From assembly GCA_030066655.1 (NCBI GenBank), contig JASJBE010000002.1, forward strand, positions 20,193 through 84,192: a stretch of 64,000 nt of DNA, in the 5' to 3' direction. Each line of letters begins with the position of its first letter. Position 1 is the first letter of the stretch. Below, in pieces: positions 53,899 to 64,000 of this stretch. Under the pieces are notes generated by a model. That model saw only the letters and a program-made list of their open reading frames with translations, was not told the origin of the DNA and ran no database searches. A program made the translations under genes and the position numbers. This DNA is from Woeseiaceae bacterium. Lineage in GTDB: Bacteria; Pseudomonadota; Gammaproteobacteria; Steroidobacterales; Woeseiaceae.

Positions 53899-54864
53899 AT
53901 GCAGGGTAGCAACACCCTAGAAAAGCTGCCGGTGGGCAAGGACTCGAACCGGCTGGCGCTGAGGAATGCCAGGCAGTCACTGAATACCGTGATTCTCGGC
54001 AAGGAGCGCCAGCTCGACCTTGCGCTTGCCTGCCTGCTCGCGCGAGGCCACTTGCTGGTTGAGGACTTGCCGGGGCTCGGCAAGACCGTGCTCGCCCATG
54101 CGATCGCGAAGACGCTGGGCCTGAGCTTTAATCGCATCCAGTTCACCAGCGACCTGTTACCGGCCGACATCATCGGCGTGTCCGTATTCCAGAAAGAGAA
54201 AGGCGAGTTCGTATTCCAGCAGGGGCCGATCTTCTCGCAGCTCGTGCTGGCGGATGAGGTCAACCGCGCAACGCCGAAGGCGCAGAGCGCCCTGCTCGAG
54301 GCCATGGAGGAATACCAGGTCTCGGTGGACGGTACGACGCGCGAACTGCCCGATCCGTTTTTCGTCGTCGCGACGCAGAACCCGGCGGACCAGATAGGCA
54401 CCTTCCCGCTGCCGGAGTCTCAGCTTGATCGATTCCTGATGCGCCTCGAACTCGGCTACCCGAACCCGGCCAACGAACGCGAACTCATCATCGGCGAGGA
54501 CCGTCGGACCATGCTGCAGTCACTCGAGGCCTCGATGAACGTCGAGAACCTGCGCGCGCTGCAATCGGCCGCGTCCGACATGCACATGAGCGATGCGCTC
54601 GTCGACTACATCCAGGCGTTGGTACGACAGACGCGCGAGTCACCGGATATCGACATCGGCCTGTCACCGCGCGGCGCCCAGGCGCTGGCCGCTGCTGCCA
54701 AGGCGCATGCCTTCATCGAGGAGCACGCAGGCGTGTACCCGGACGACGTGCAGGCCGTATTTGCCGCCGTCGCAGGCCACCGCCTCAAAGCGTCGGGCAA
54801 CTCGACTTACCGTAGCAATTCTGAGCTGTGCCAGCATGTCCTCGACTCGGTGGATATTCCCTAA
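53899..54864 (+). CDS. MoxR-family AAA ATPase
   Basis: 321 residues. Walker A EDLPGLGKTVLAHAIAK (about 55-71), VLADEVNRATPKAQSALLEAMEE (Walker B) and QNPADQIGTFPLPESQLDRFLM (sensor and Arg finger) are the AAA_3 motifs. It is the first gene of the conserved moxR-DUF58-transglutaminase operon. MoxR proteins are thought to be chaperones for assembly of the neighbouring VWA/DUF58 partner. Confidence 0.95.
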   Translation: MQGSNTLEKLPVGKDSNRLALRNARQSLNTVILGKERQLDLALACLLARGHLLVEDLPGLGKTVLAHAIAKTLGLSFNRIQFTSDLLPADIIGVSVFQKEKGEFVFQQGPIFSQLVLADEVNRATPKAQSALLEAMEEYQVSVDGTTRELPDPFFVVATQNPADQIGTFPLPESQLDRFLMRLELGYPNPANERELIIGEDRRTMLQSLEASMNVENLRALQSAASDMHMSDALVDYIQALVRQTRESPDIDIGLSPRGAQALAAAAKAHAFIEEHAGVYPDDVQAVFAAVAGHRLKASGNSTYRSNSELCQHVLDSVDIP

Positions 54865-55855
54865 CCCGCTGGCAGGCCTTCCGAGGCTCAATAAGCTGAT
54901 AGGACGGCGCGTCCGTTCGTATGCGTTCAAGCGACAGGGCAAGGACGCAGACGTCACGGCGCTCAAGCCGGGGCGCGTGTACATCCTGCCGACCGGGGTT
55001 GGCTTCGTGTTCGCGCTGATGACCTTCGTCATGCTGCTCGGCTCGATGAACTACAACAACAACCTGTCGTTCGTGCTGACCTTCCTGCTTGTCTCCGTCG
55101 GCCTGATCGCAATGCACCAGTGCCAACGCAACATTGTCGGTCTCGAGATGAGCTTTGCCGGCACCGACCCGGTCTTCGCCGGGCAGAAAGCGCAGTTTCG
55201 TATCGCGATCAGCAACCCATCGAAGACGACTCGCTTTCGCATTCGGCTGAGAGGCGACGCTGGTCTGTCCCCGGTATTCGATGTGCCGTCCGGCGAGAGT
55301 CGCGTCTATTCGCTGCCGGTGCCGGCTGAGACGCGCGGCTGGGTCACCCTCGATCGATTCGGTGTGCATACCCTGTTCCCGTTCGAGATGTTCCGTTCCT
55401 GGGCCTGGCTGCACATGGATATTCGCGGGCTCGTGTACCCGAAACCTGCCGAGCATGCGCCGCGCCCACCGTCCAGCCAGTCTTCGCTGGGGCACCGGCA
55501 GCATGATGCCCGCGGCGAGGAAGACTTCGCGGGCTTGAGGAAATTTCATCTCGGCGATTCGCCACGCAACGTCGCCTGGAAAGCCTATGCACGCAGCGAC
55601 CAGCTGCTGTCGAAACAATTCGCCGGCGCCGACACGAGCAGCCAGTGGTTCGACTTTGACGAAGTCCAGTCGGACGACGTCGAGGAGCGGCTGTCGATCC
55701 TGACGCGCTGGATCATCGACGCGGATCGCACGCTGGAAGATTACGGATTGAAGCTGCCGGGCGTCGAGATCGCCCCGTCGCACGGCGAAGCGCATCGACA
55801 CGCCTGTCTCGAAGCCCTGGCACTGTACGGAAACGATCATGAAGAAGCATCATGA
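54836..55855 (+). CDS. DUF58 domain protein
   Basis: 339 residues from the ATG at 54836, which lies 29 nt inside the moxR end. Two hydrophobic helices at about 45-85 (VGFVFALMTFVMLLGSMNYN, FVLTFLLVSVGLIAMHQ) are followed by a beta-rich segment (RFRIRLRGDAGLSP) and DFAGLRKFHLGDSPRNVAWKAYARSDQLLSK, the DUF58 signature. Partner of MoxR; the function is unknown. Its stop overlaps the transglutaminase start by 4 nt. Confidence 0.93.
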   Translation: MSSTRWIFPNPLAGLPRLNKLIGRRVRSYAFKRQGKDADVTALKPGRVYILPTGVGFVFALMTFVMLLGSMNYNNNLSFVLTFLLVSVGLIAMHQCQRNIVGLEMSFAGTDPVFAGQKAQFRIAISNPSKTTRFRIRLRGDAGLSPVFDVPSGESRVYSLPVPAETRGWVTLDRFGVHTLFPFEMFRSWAWLHMDIRGLVYPKPAEHAPRPPSSQSSLGHRQHDARGEEDFAGLRKFHLGDSPRNVAWKAYARSDQLLSKQFAGADTSSQWFDFDEVQSDDVEERLSILTRWIIDADRTLEDYGLKLPGVEIAPSHGEAHRHACLEALALYGNDHEEAS

Positions 55856-57810
55856 CGAAGCCTAGGGGCACGGACGGCGCGTTGTTGCACAGCCTGCCAT
55901 GGACCATGTTGGCCATGGCCGTGAGCTTTGCGGCGCACATACCTTTCGTTCCAATCTGGATCACGGCCATCCTGCTCGGCAGCAGCCTCTGGCGTTACTC
56001 CGTCGAGCGCCGGCGCGGCAACCTGCCGCACCCGATCGTTCGCGCCGTTTTAGCGCTGCTGTGTTTCCTCGGTGTGTTCTTCACTTACGACACGATCAGC
56101 GGTGTCGGTCCGGGCTCCGCCCTGCTGGCCGTCATGGCGGCGATGAAGTTTCTCGAGACGCGCCGCAGGCGCGACCAGTTCGTGCTGCTGTTTATCGCGA
56201 TCTTCCTGACAATGTCAGCGCTGCTGCGCGAGCAGTACCTCTGGTCGCTGCCGTTTTTAGTCGTATCGCTGATGGTGACGCTGACGGCCTGGCTGCAGAT
56301 GTCGGCCGACAGCACGGCCGGCATTCGCCAGAGCGCGGCCACCGGTGGTCGAATGCTGATGTACGCAGCGCCGGTCGCAATTGCGATGTGGATCTTTTTC
56401 CCAAGGATCGCGACGCCGTTCTGGAGCGTGCCGATCGATACCGGATCCGCGATCAGCGGCCTCGACGACCAGATGTCGCCGGGCGATATCAGCTCATTGT
56501 CGCTGTCGAATGCCGTCGCGTTTCGCGTCTACTTCAAGACGGACCCGCCACCGCAGAAGGACCTGTATTGGCGCGGGCTTATACTGCCCGAGTTCAGCGG
56601 CCGCACGTGGTCGGCCAGCGACTGGGATACCGGGATAGGCGATCCACCCGATAAACAGCTTAAGGTTTACGGCGAACCCCACCACTACCAGGTCACGCTG
56701 GAGCCGACTCGCCAGCAGTGGCTGTTCGCGCTGGACATGCCGTACGACTGGGAGATGAAGAACTCCTTCATGGGCCGCCAGCAGCAGCTCCTGTCCGAAC
56801 ACCCCGTAGACCAGCGCGTACGCTACGACGTCGTCTCCTTTCCCGAGTATCGCGCCGGCGTAGACATAAATCCGATGTGGAGGGCCCGCTATGAACGCCT
56901 GCCATCGGACAGTAATCCACGCGCTGTAGCGCTCGCAAAGGAGATGCGCGCAGCGGCAGACAACGATCTCGCGTTTATCCGCAGCATCCTGAGGATGTTC
57001 AGCGAGGAAGCGTACTTCTACACGCTGCAGCCGCCTGCGCTAGGACGCAATCCCGTTGACCAGTTCCTGTTTGAGACCCGGCAGGGTTTCTGCGAGCACT
57101 ATGCCTCTGCCTTCGCCGTCATGATGCGCGCGGCGGGTATCCCATCGCGCGTCGTGCTGGGCTACCAGGGCGGTGAGATGAATGGCGACTACATGATTGT
57201 GCGTCAGGCCGACGCGCACGCGTGGACCGAAGTCTGGATGGACGGCCTCGGCTGGCGGCGCTTCGATCCGACAGCCGCCGTCGCGCCGGAGCGCGTGGAC
57301 GCCGGCCGCGCGGGCGCCGTCTTCGACGGCATCGGCGAAACCTGGGGCATGTCGGCGCCGTCCGAGTTCATCTACAACATGACGCTGACGTGGGACTCGC
57401 TGAACGCGAAGTGGAACGAGCTGGTGCTCGGTTACGGCCCGGAAAACCAGGAACGCTTCATGGAGTGGCTCGGCATGGACAACCCGGACTGGCGCAAGAT
57501 GATGTTTACGCTGGTCTCACTTGTCGCCGCTTTCGTCTTCCTGATCAGCATGCTGATGCTGTATCGCAACCTGCCGCCGCGACGCGATCCTGCCGCGAGG
57601 TTGTACCGGCGCTTCGTCAAACGGTCAGGGCTCGAGCTCAAGACCGGCGAGACACCGGATGCGTTTGCGGCGCGCGCGGCGTCAGCCAGCCGGTTGCGCG
57701 AGGCCGACATTGTTGCAGTGACCCGGGCGTACCTGGCCGCCCGCTACGACCCAACCGACGAGAACAGCGTCGCTGCCCTGCAGAACGCCGTGTCAGCGGC
57801 GCGCCGGTGA
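55852..57810 (+). CDS. Transglutaminase-like membrane protein (DUF3488/TgpA)
   Basis: 652 residues. About six N-terminal membrane helices (to about 185), then a periplasmic segment and a transglutaminase-like domain whose Cys-His-Asp triad is visible: GFCEHYASAFAVMMRAAGIPS, DAHAWTEVWMDGLGWRRFDPT. A further membrane helix near 565 and a cytosolic C-terminus with LYRRFVKRSGLELKTGETPD follow. The Pseudomonas homologue TgpA is essential. Substrate unknown; an envelope role is likely. The last 18 nt overlap the convergent MFS gene. Confidence 0.94.
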   Translation: MTKPRGTDGALLHSLPWTMLAMAVSFAAHIPFVPIWITAILLGSSLWRYSVERRRGNLPHPIVRAVLALLCFLGVFFTYDTISGVGPGSALLAVMAAMKFLETRRRRDQFVLLFIAIFLTMSALLREQYLWSLPFLVVSLMVTLTAWLQMSADSTAGIRQSAATGGRMLMYAAPVAIAMWIFFPRIATPFWSVPIDTGSAISGLDDQMSPGDISSLSLSNAVAFRVYFKTDPPPQKDLYWRGLILPEFSGRTWSASDWDTGIGDPPDKQLKVYGEPHHYQVTLEPTRQQWLFALDMPYDWEMKNSFMGRQQQLLSEHPVDQRVRYDVVSFPEYRAGVDINPMWRARYERLPSDSNPRAVALAKEMRAAADNDLAFIRSILRMFSEEAYFYTLQPPALGRNPVDQFLFETRQGFCEHYASAFAVMMRAAGIPSRVVLGYQGGEMNGDYMIVRQADAHAWTEVWMDGLGWRRFDPTAAVAPERVDAGRAGAVFDGIGETWGMSAPSEFIYNMTLTWDSLNAKWNELVLGYGPENQERFMEWLGMDNPDWRKMMFTLVSLVAAFVFLISMLMLYRNLPPRRDPAARLYRRFVKRSGLELKTGETPDAFAARAASASRLREADIVAVTRAYLAARYDPTDENSVAALQNAVSAARR

Positions 57811-59049
57811 CTGGACCATCGCGAGTAGTCCGCCACCGACGACAAACAACGGGATCAGCACCAGCAGTACCCACTCGGGTGCATCAGAAAAGGTCGCGGC
57901 AACGCCGACGAGTGCCGGGCCAACGACGTGCGAAAATTTGGTGACCATGTTGTAGAAACCGAAGAACTCGCCGGGCTGGCCGCTCGGGATCAGGGTCGCG
58001 AAGAACGATCGGCTAAGCCCCTGCACGCCCCCCTGCACACAACCGACAACGATGGCCATCGCGTAAAACTCGCGAACGTCGGTCATGAACACGGCCAGGG
58101 TCGAGACGATCACGTAGACACTCAGCGCGAAGTAGAGGCCCTTGCGCGGTCCGAATCGGTGTCCGAAATAGCCATGAATCAACGTCGCCGGGAACCCGAC
58201 GAAGTTCGTGATCAGCAGCGCCATAACCAGGTCCTGCTGACTGAAGCCGAGTCGCTGGCCGTAGTTCACGGCCATGAAAATGACCGTAAAGACGCCGCCG
58301 ATGTAGAGGCAGTAGGCGACGAGGAACAAAACGACGTTTCGATACTGGCCGACGGCGATGATGGTCGACTTAAGTTCGCTGAAGGCGGTCCTGACGACAC
58401 CACCGACGACCTTGAGCTGTGCTTTTGACTCAGGCACCAGCGCCAGGATCGGCAAGGCGAAGATGGCCCACCAGGCGCCGACGGTGATGAATGCGAAGCG
58501 AATGACGTCATTGGCCGTATCGAAACCGAAGCGCGACGGGTCCATCAGCATAAAGACATGCAGGCCTAGCAGAACCGCGCCGCCCAGGTAGCCGACGGCA
58601 AAGCCCATCGCGGAAACAGCGCTGTAAAACCGCGGCGCCGTAACGTCGACGATCAGGGAGTCGTAGAAAATCATTGATCCGTAATAGCCGATCAGGCCGA
58701 GCCCGTAGAACGCCAGAGCCCAGGGCCAGAGCCCTTCATCGACAAACCCGAGCGCCGCCGTAGACAGTGCGCCCAGAGTGGCCAGGATGAAAAGGAAGCG
58801 CTTGCGATAGCCGCCTGCGTCGGCGATCGTGCCGAAGATCGGCGAAAGGATACAGATCAGCGCGCTGGTGCCCGAGGTTATCCACGCGAGGCGGGCCGTC
58901 ACATCGGCGCCCGATGCGCCGACGTTCCAGTAGCTGCCGAGAAACAGCGGAAACAACACGGCCAGCACCGACAGGGCAAAGGCCGAGTTGGCCCAGTCGT
59001 AGAACGCCCAGGCAAGGACCTTCCTGTCAACGAAGGCCAGGCCGCTCAC
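57793..59049 (-). CDS. MFS transporter of the UMF1/Atg22-like family
   Basis: 418 residues from a GTG. The N-terminal WAFYDWANSAFALSVLAVLFPLF is the hallmark of UMF1/Atg22-type permeases (amino-acid or sugar effluxers in eukaryotes). About twelve helices. It begins 1 nt after prfC and shares a transcript with it. The 3' end overlaps tgpA convergently by 18 nt. Confidence 0.92.
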   Translation of the reverse strand: MSGLAFVDRKVLAWAFYDWANSAFALSVLAVLFPLFLGSYWNVGASGADVTARLAWITSGTSALICILSPIFGTIADAGGYRKRFLFILATLGALSTAALGFVDEGLWPWALAFYGLGLIGYYGSMIFYDSLIVDVTAPRFYSAVSAMGFAVGYLGGAVLLGLHVFMLMDPSRFGFDTANDVIRFAFITVGAWWAIFALPILALVPESKAQLKVVGGVVRTAFSELKSTIIAVGQYRNVVLFLVAYCLYIGGVFTVIFMAVNYGQRLGFSQQDLVMALLITNFVGFPATLIHGYFGHRFGPRKGLYFALSVYVIVSTLAVFMTDVREFYAMAIVVGCVQGGVQGLSRSFFATLIPSGQPGEFFGFYNMVTKFSHVVGPALVGVAATFSDAPEWVLLVLIPLFVVGGGLLAMVQSPARR

Positions 59050-59050
59050 A

Positions 59051-60631
59051 TCAGTGCTCGCGCGTCTCGCGGAAGCGAATGTCCGGCCATCGCTCCTGCG
59101 TCAGGTTCAGGTTCACGCGGGTGGGCGCGACGTAGACCAGCTGCTCGCCGTGATCGAGCGCGAGGTTGTCATGCGCCTTGCGCTTGAATTCCTCCAGCAT
59201 CTTGTCGTCGTCGCACTCGACCCATCGCGCCGTCGCAACGCTGACGTTCTCGAACTGGCACTCGACCTTGTATTCATCCTTGAGGCGATGCGCGACGACA
59301 TCGAACTGCAGCGGGCCGACGGCGCCGAGGATCAGGTCGTTGTTGCGCATGGGTCGAAACAGCTGAGTCGCGCCTTCTTCGCAGAGCTGCGCGAGTCCTT
59401 TTTGCAGCGCCTTCAGACGCAGCGGATCCTTCAGCACGGCTCGCCGAAAGATCTCGGGCGCGAAGTTCGGGATGCCGGTGAAGCGCACGAGATCCCCTTC
59501 GGAGAAGCTGTCGCCGATGTTGATCGTGCCGTGATTGTGCAGGCCGATGATGTCACCGGCGAACGCGCTGTCCGCGTGCTGTCGATCGGATGCCAGGAAC
59601 GTGATCGCATCCGGGATCTTCATGTCCTTGCCGAGGCGAACATGACTGACCTTCATTCCCTTGCGATATTCGCCCGAGCAGATGCGCATGAACGCGATGC
59701 GGTCGCGATGCCCCGGATCCATGTTTGCCTGGATCTTGAACACGAAGCCCGTCAGCTTGTCCTCGTCGGGCAAGACGGGCCGCTGCTCGCTGTCGCGCGG
59801 CTGCGGCGGCGGCGCGTGCGAGACGAATTCGTCCAGCAGCTCTCGCACACCGAAGTTCGACAGCGCGGAACCGAAAAACACCGGTGTCTGCCTGGCCGCC
59901 AGGTATTCATCAACGTCGAATTCGGGGCAGGCGCCGGTGACGAGTTCAATCTCCTCGCGAAACTGTTCGAGGTCATCGCCGAGCTCCGCCCTGGCCTCAT
60001 CCGAGTCGAGGCCATCGATCACGCGATGTTCCGATGCCTTCTCCCGGCCAACGTTGCTGTACAGGTAGATCTTGTCCCGCATCAGGTGGTAGACGCCCTT
60101 CAGCCTGCTGCCCATCCCGATGGGCCACGTGATCGGGGTGCAGGCGATGCCCAGCACGGACTCGATTTCATCGAGCAGCTCGATCGGCTCCCGACCCTCC
60201 CGGTCAAGTTTGTTGATGAAGGTCATGATCGGCGTATCGCGCAGGCGACAAACCTCCATCAGCTTGATCGTTCGTTGCTCGACACCTTTGGCGCAATCGA
60301 TGACCATCAGGGCCGAATCGACCGCCGTCAGCGTGCGGTACGTGTCCTCCGAGAAGTCCTCGTGGCCCGGGGTGTCCAGCAGGTTGACGACGTGCTCGGC
60401 ATACGGGAACTGCATGACCGACGACGTCACCGAGATACCGCGCTGCTGTTCGAGTGCCATCCAGTCGGATGTCGCGTGGCGACTCGCCTTCCTGCCTTTG
60501 ACGGTGCCGGCCAGCTGTATCGCACCTCCATACAGGAGGAGCTTCTCCGTCAGCGTCGTCTTGCCGGCATCAGGGTGAGAGATGATGGCGAACGTGCGGC
60601 GTTTTTGAACCTGTTCTGCAATTGTCGGCAT
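59051..60631 (-). CDS. prfC: Peptide chain release factor 3
   Basis: 526-residue GTPase that recycles RF1/RF2. [21 protein letters not shown] (G1), the switch [38 protein letters not shown] (G3), FINKLDREG (G4), and C-terminal EF-like domains with [21 protein letters not shown]. Length and order are normal. Confidence 0.98.
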   Translation of the reverse strand: MPTIAEQVQKRRTFAIISHPDAGKTTLTEKLLLYGGAIQLAGTVKGRKASRHATSDWMALEQQRGISVTSSVMQFPYAEHVVNLLDTPGHEDFSEDTYRTLTAVDSALMVIDCAKGVEQRTIKLMEVCRLRDTPIMTFINKLDREGREPIELLDEIESVLGIACTPITWPIGMGSRLKGVYHLMRDKIYLYSNVGREKASEHRVIDGLDSDEARAELGDDLEQFREEIELVTGACPEFDVDEYLAARQTPVFFGSALSNFGVRELLDEFVSHAPPPQPRDSEQRPVLPDEDKLTGFVFKIQANMDPGHRDRIAFMRICSGEYRKGMKVSHVRLGKDMKIPDAITFLASDRQHADSAFAGDIIGLHNHGTINIGDSFSEGDLVRFTGIPNFAPEIFRRAVLKDPLRLKALQKGLAQLCEEGATQLFRPMRNNDLILGAVGPLQFDVVAHRLKDEYKVECQFENVSVATARWVECDDDKMLEEFKRKAHDNLALDHGEQLVYVAPTRVNLNLTQERWPDIRFRETREH

Positions 60632-60692
60632 AGCGGGGCCTGGTTACGAGGGCGCGCAGTGTAGCCAGATCGGGCGCGATTGGAAACGCCAA

Positions 60693-61169
60693 TCAGGACG
60701 GTTCGTTGAGCTTCTTGGCGAAAACGCTGGCATCTTCACGTCCATCCGCGGCCTGGTAGTACGCTTTTCGGTCCGCAATCTTGTGAAAGCCCCTCTTCCG
60801 ATACAGCGCGATGGCTGTCGTATTCGACGGTCGTACCTCGAGCAGGACCTGGGCAACCTCGGCGTCGCGCGCCCTGGACAGTAACTCGTCCAGCAGCTTT
60901 CGGCCCAGCCCCAATGACCGGTAAGACGGATCGATGCACAGGTTCAGGATGTGCGCCTCCCCCGCCGCGATCGACAGGATACCGTAGCCGACCACCGCCT
61001 CCTCGTGCTCGACGGCCACGCAGCTATAGCCGGCGAGCAGACAGTCGCGAAATACACCGTGACTCCACGGGAAATCGTAACTCCTACGCTCGATGTCAGA
61101 GACCTGCGACAAGTCGCCCGGCATCATGCTGCGAAGCGTCACATTGGTCTTTGGCGCCGTGGTGATCAT
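60693..61169 (-). CDS. rimI: Ribosomal protein bS18 N-alpha-acetyltransferase
   Basis: 158 residues of the GNAT fold. AHILNLCIDPSYRSLGLGRKLLDELL holds the acetyl-CoA pyrophosphate loop (R/QxxGxG/A type), and VRPSNTTAIALYRKRGFHKI the C-terminal catalytic strand. RimI acetylates the N-terminus of S18. It overlaps the UDG gene by 4 nt. Confidence 0.93.
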   Translation of the reverse strand: MITTAPKTNVTLRSMMPGDLSQVSDIERRSYDFPWSHGVFRDCLLAGYSCVAVEHEEAVVGYGILSIAAGEAHILNLCIDPSYRSLGLGRKLLDELLSRARDAEVAQVLLEVRPSNTTAIALYRKRGFHKIADRKAYYQAADGREDASVFAKKLNEPS

Positions 61170-61891
61170 CGTACGTGCGTCCCGCTAGCCGCCGCCGCGA
61201 GACACAGGTCCCGCCAGGACTTCGCCTTCTGGCTCGGGCTCCGCAACAGGTAAGCCGGATGATAGGTGACGACAACCGGGATCTCGTCCAGTCGGTGCAC
61301 CGTCCCACGCAGCCTGCCAACCGGATCGTCCCGGCCCAGCAGCTGCTGCGCCGCAATCCGGCCGACCGCGAGGATGATTTTGGGCTGAATCAGTGCGATC
61401 TGGCGATTCAGGTGGGATCGACAGGCATCCGCCTCGTCCTGCTTCGGATCACGGTTGTTCGGCGGTCGGCATTTCAGGATGTTCGCAATGAACACGGTCT
61501 GGCGATCGAGGCTGAGCGCCTTCAACATCTCGTCCAAGAGTTTGCCGGCGCGGCCGACGAACGGCTCCCCACGCCGATCTTCCTCGGCGCCCGGCGCCTC
61601 GCCCACGATGAGCCAGTCCGCATTCCGGTTGCCAACACCGAACACCGTCTGCGTCCGAGACTGATGCAATGCGCACTGCGTGCACGAAGAGACTGCCTTT
61701 TCGAGCTGGCCCCAATCCGGCGAGTCCGGGAGCGCAGGCGCCTGCTCCGGCTGCGAGTCGTCGACCGGCGGGTCAGCCTGGTCGCGCGGCAGCCAGACGT
61801 CGATGCCGAGCGCATCGAGGTAGGCTCTTCGTTGTTGTTCGGACTGAATCATCAGGGGGTTAAGTGTGCCACGAGCGATGCCGTCGTTCAC
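61166..61891 (-). CDS. Uracil-DNA glycosylase, family 4
   Basis: 241 residues, Fe-S cluster UDG that excises uracil from DNA. The four cluster Cys are expected in [24 protein letters not shown] and [33 protein letters not shown] and [18 protein letters not shown] are the active-site motifs. A GTG at 61891 overlaps the preceding stop (GTGA); the ATG at 61852 (MIQSEQQRR) is the alternative. Confidence 0.95.
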   Translation of the reverse strand: MNDGIARGTLNPLMIQSEQQRRAYLDALGIDVWLPRDQADPPVDDSQPEQAPALPDSPDWGQLEKAVSSCTQCALHQSRTQTVFGVGNRNADWLIVGEAPGAEEDRRGEPFVGRAGKLLDEMLKALSLDRQTVFIANILKCRPPNNRDPKQDEADACRSHLNRQIALIQPKIILAVGRIAAQQLLGRDDPVGRLRGTVHRLDEIPVVVTYHPAYLLRSPSQKAKSWRDLCLAAAASGTHVR

Positions 61892-62514
61892 GGATGCGGC
61901 AGCTTGGCGAGCAAGGATGTGCCTGCGAGCAGCGAGTCTCCGGGCTTCGCCTCTACCTGGCTGTCGACGGGCAGGTGCAGCTCGGCGTAACGGGCAAGCC
62001 GAAGGTAGGCGCAGCGCTGGCCCTGCCCGATTCGCTCTCCGAAGCGCTTCAGCGCCTTCGGCGGCAAGCCCAGTCGGTAGCCGTCGAATTGCAGAACGAC
62101 ATCGTCGCCTTCATCCGTCTGCACCCAAAATGCGTTGGTTCGATAGTCGACGTTCGACTCGTCGGTCAGCGTACTCAGGTTCTTGATCATGCCCTCGACC
62201 GGGCTACGCGCCGTGTAGGTACCGAGGCTGTTGACGCGGATGCGAATGCGGATCGCCTCCCCCTGCGAGACGCCGGTCTGACTGCGTTCGATACTCTCGA
62301 TGACACCGTCCACCGGGCTCACGACGCCGAGCGGCTCGGGCGGAATCGACCGCCTCGGATCGCGAAAGACGAGAATCAGCAGCACGATCAACGCGATCAT
62401 CGGCAGGATTGCGAGAAGATGCACGTACGTTGCCAGCGCCCAGCTCGCAAGCAGCGACACCAGGAGCAGCGGCAGGCCTTCGGCCGCGACGAATGGATTG
62501 CGACGACCTTTCAA
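61888..62514 (-). CDS. Phosphatidylserine decarboxylase-like membrane protein without cleavage serine motif
   Basis: 208 residues. Two helices at about 14-45 (LLLVSLLASWALATYVHLLAI, ALIVLLILVF) then FRDPRRSIPPEPLGVVSPVDGVIESIE, the start of PSD-type barrel domains, and RSPVEGMIKNLS. Active PSDs have an LGST/GSS self-cleavage serine near the C-terminus that makes the pyruvoyl group. Here the corresponding end is GDSLLAGTSLLAKL, and a clear site is lacking, so enzymatic activity is doubtful. It overlaps the UDG start by 4 nt. Confidence 0.75.
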   Translation of the reverse strand: MKGRRNPFVAAEGLPLLLVSLLASWALATYVHLLAILPMIALIVLLILVFRDPRRSIPPEPLGVVSPVDGVIESIERSQTGVSQGEAIRIRIRVNSLGTYTARSPVEGMIKNLSTLTDESNVDYRTNAFWVQTDEGDDVVLQFDGYRLGLPPKALKRFGERIGQGQRCAYLRLARYAELHLPVDSQVEAKPGDSLLAGTSLLAKLPHP

Positions 62515-62618
62515 CGGTAACCACGCTGTTCGGATACGAAGCCGCGAAAATGACGGGCTTTGCTCAACCAGTCAATACGCTATGCGGTAAAACTGCCGCC
62601 GGTGTGTGATTTTCACGT

Positions 62619-62624
62619 TAGAAT
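62619..62624 (+). promoter_or_regulatory. Possible -10 box of proS
   Basis: TAGAAT, 30 nt before the proS ATG. No good -35 hexamer lies 16-18 bp upstream, so this is a weak call. Confidence 0.3.
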
Positions 62625-62653
62625 GCGCGCGTTCTGTTGAGGTAAGCCAAACC

Positions 62654-64000
<1,347 letters not shown>

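Noticed and set aside
54593..54835. Longer N-terminus of the DUF58 protein inside moxR
   Set aside because: It is the out-of-frame shadow of moxR; conserved sequence begins after the ATG at 54836.
59054..60664. Plus-strand 536-codon ORF opposite prfC
   Set aside because: Mirror frame of prfC with the typical Asp/Arg/Val/His-rich composition; not a gene.

Overview
The window is a GC-rich (roughly 60% by eye) chromosomal segment of a gammaproteobacterium. The evidence is the conserved gene order: rnr-rlmB-rpsF-rpsR-(DUF2232)-rplI-dnaB-alr; queG / nnr-tsaE-amiC-mutL-miaA-hfq-hflX-hflK-hflC-(DUF2065)-purA; pcnB-folK-dNK-panC; lptF-lptG divergent from pepA-holC-valS; and prfC, rimI, UDG and proS. 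A rhombosortase-type (GlyGly-CTERM) protein and a PiT/PNaS transporter pair fit a marine, Woeseia/Chromatiales-like lineage, but that placement is inference.

Layout. 1-1453: end of a PP2C phosphatase and an FHA protein (phospho-signalling). 1552-9460: replication, ribosomal and RNA-processing genes on the minus strand, with a good promoter in front of rpsF. 9500-10284: tRNA-Leu(CAG) with its own promoter, followed by three 210-bp tandem repeats that each carry a copy of the tRNA 3' end and a terminator. 10348-15019: phosphate uptake genes and a Usp protein. 15220-22540: small accessory genes (cupin, Mpo1-like, DUF2799 lipoprotein, NERD-like protein under a class II CRP-type promoter, patatin, a large GlyGly-CTERM surface protein) and a MITE-like element. 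22681-35343: the purA to nnr superoperon and divergent queG. The 3' end of purA is itself tandemly repeated twice behind the gene. 35440-40123: a cNMP/GGDEF cyclase and the panC-dNK-folK-pcnB operon. 40174-40953: tRNA-Glu(CTC), then two 131-bp stem-loop-rich repeats and a low-GC patch. 40954-46743: poorly characterised membrane, lipoprotein and secreted genes, an FKBP isomerase and a carrier/RDD pair. 46783-53793: lptGF and pepA-holC-valS. 53899-59049: a MoxR-DUF58-transglutaminase operon meeting a UMF1-type MFS gene. 59051-64000: prfC, rimI, a family 4 UDG, a PSD-like gene and the first 449 codons of proS.

Most of the window is ordinary housekeeping DNA. The unusual signal is that three genes (tRNA-Leu, purA, tRNA-Glu) are followed by tandem repeats. 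In two of them the repeat unit contains the 3' end of the gene itself. The tRNA-Leu case is organised like the E. coli tyrT/rtT repeats. In the purA case every copy keeps the terminal peptide and stop codon in frame through synonymous differences. This looks like repeated addition at gene 3' ends, by recombination or by integration of very small elements.
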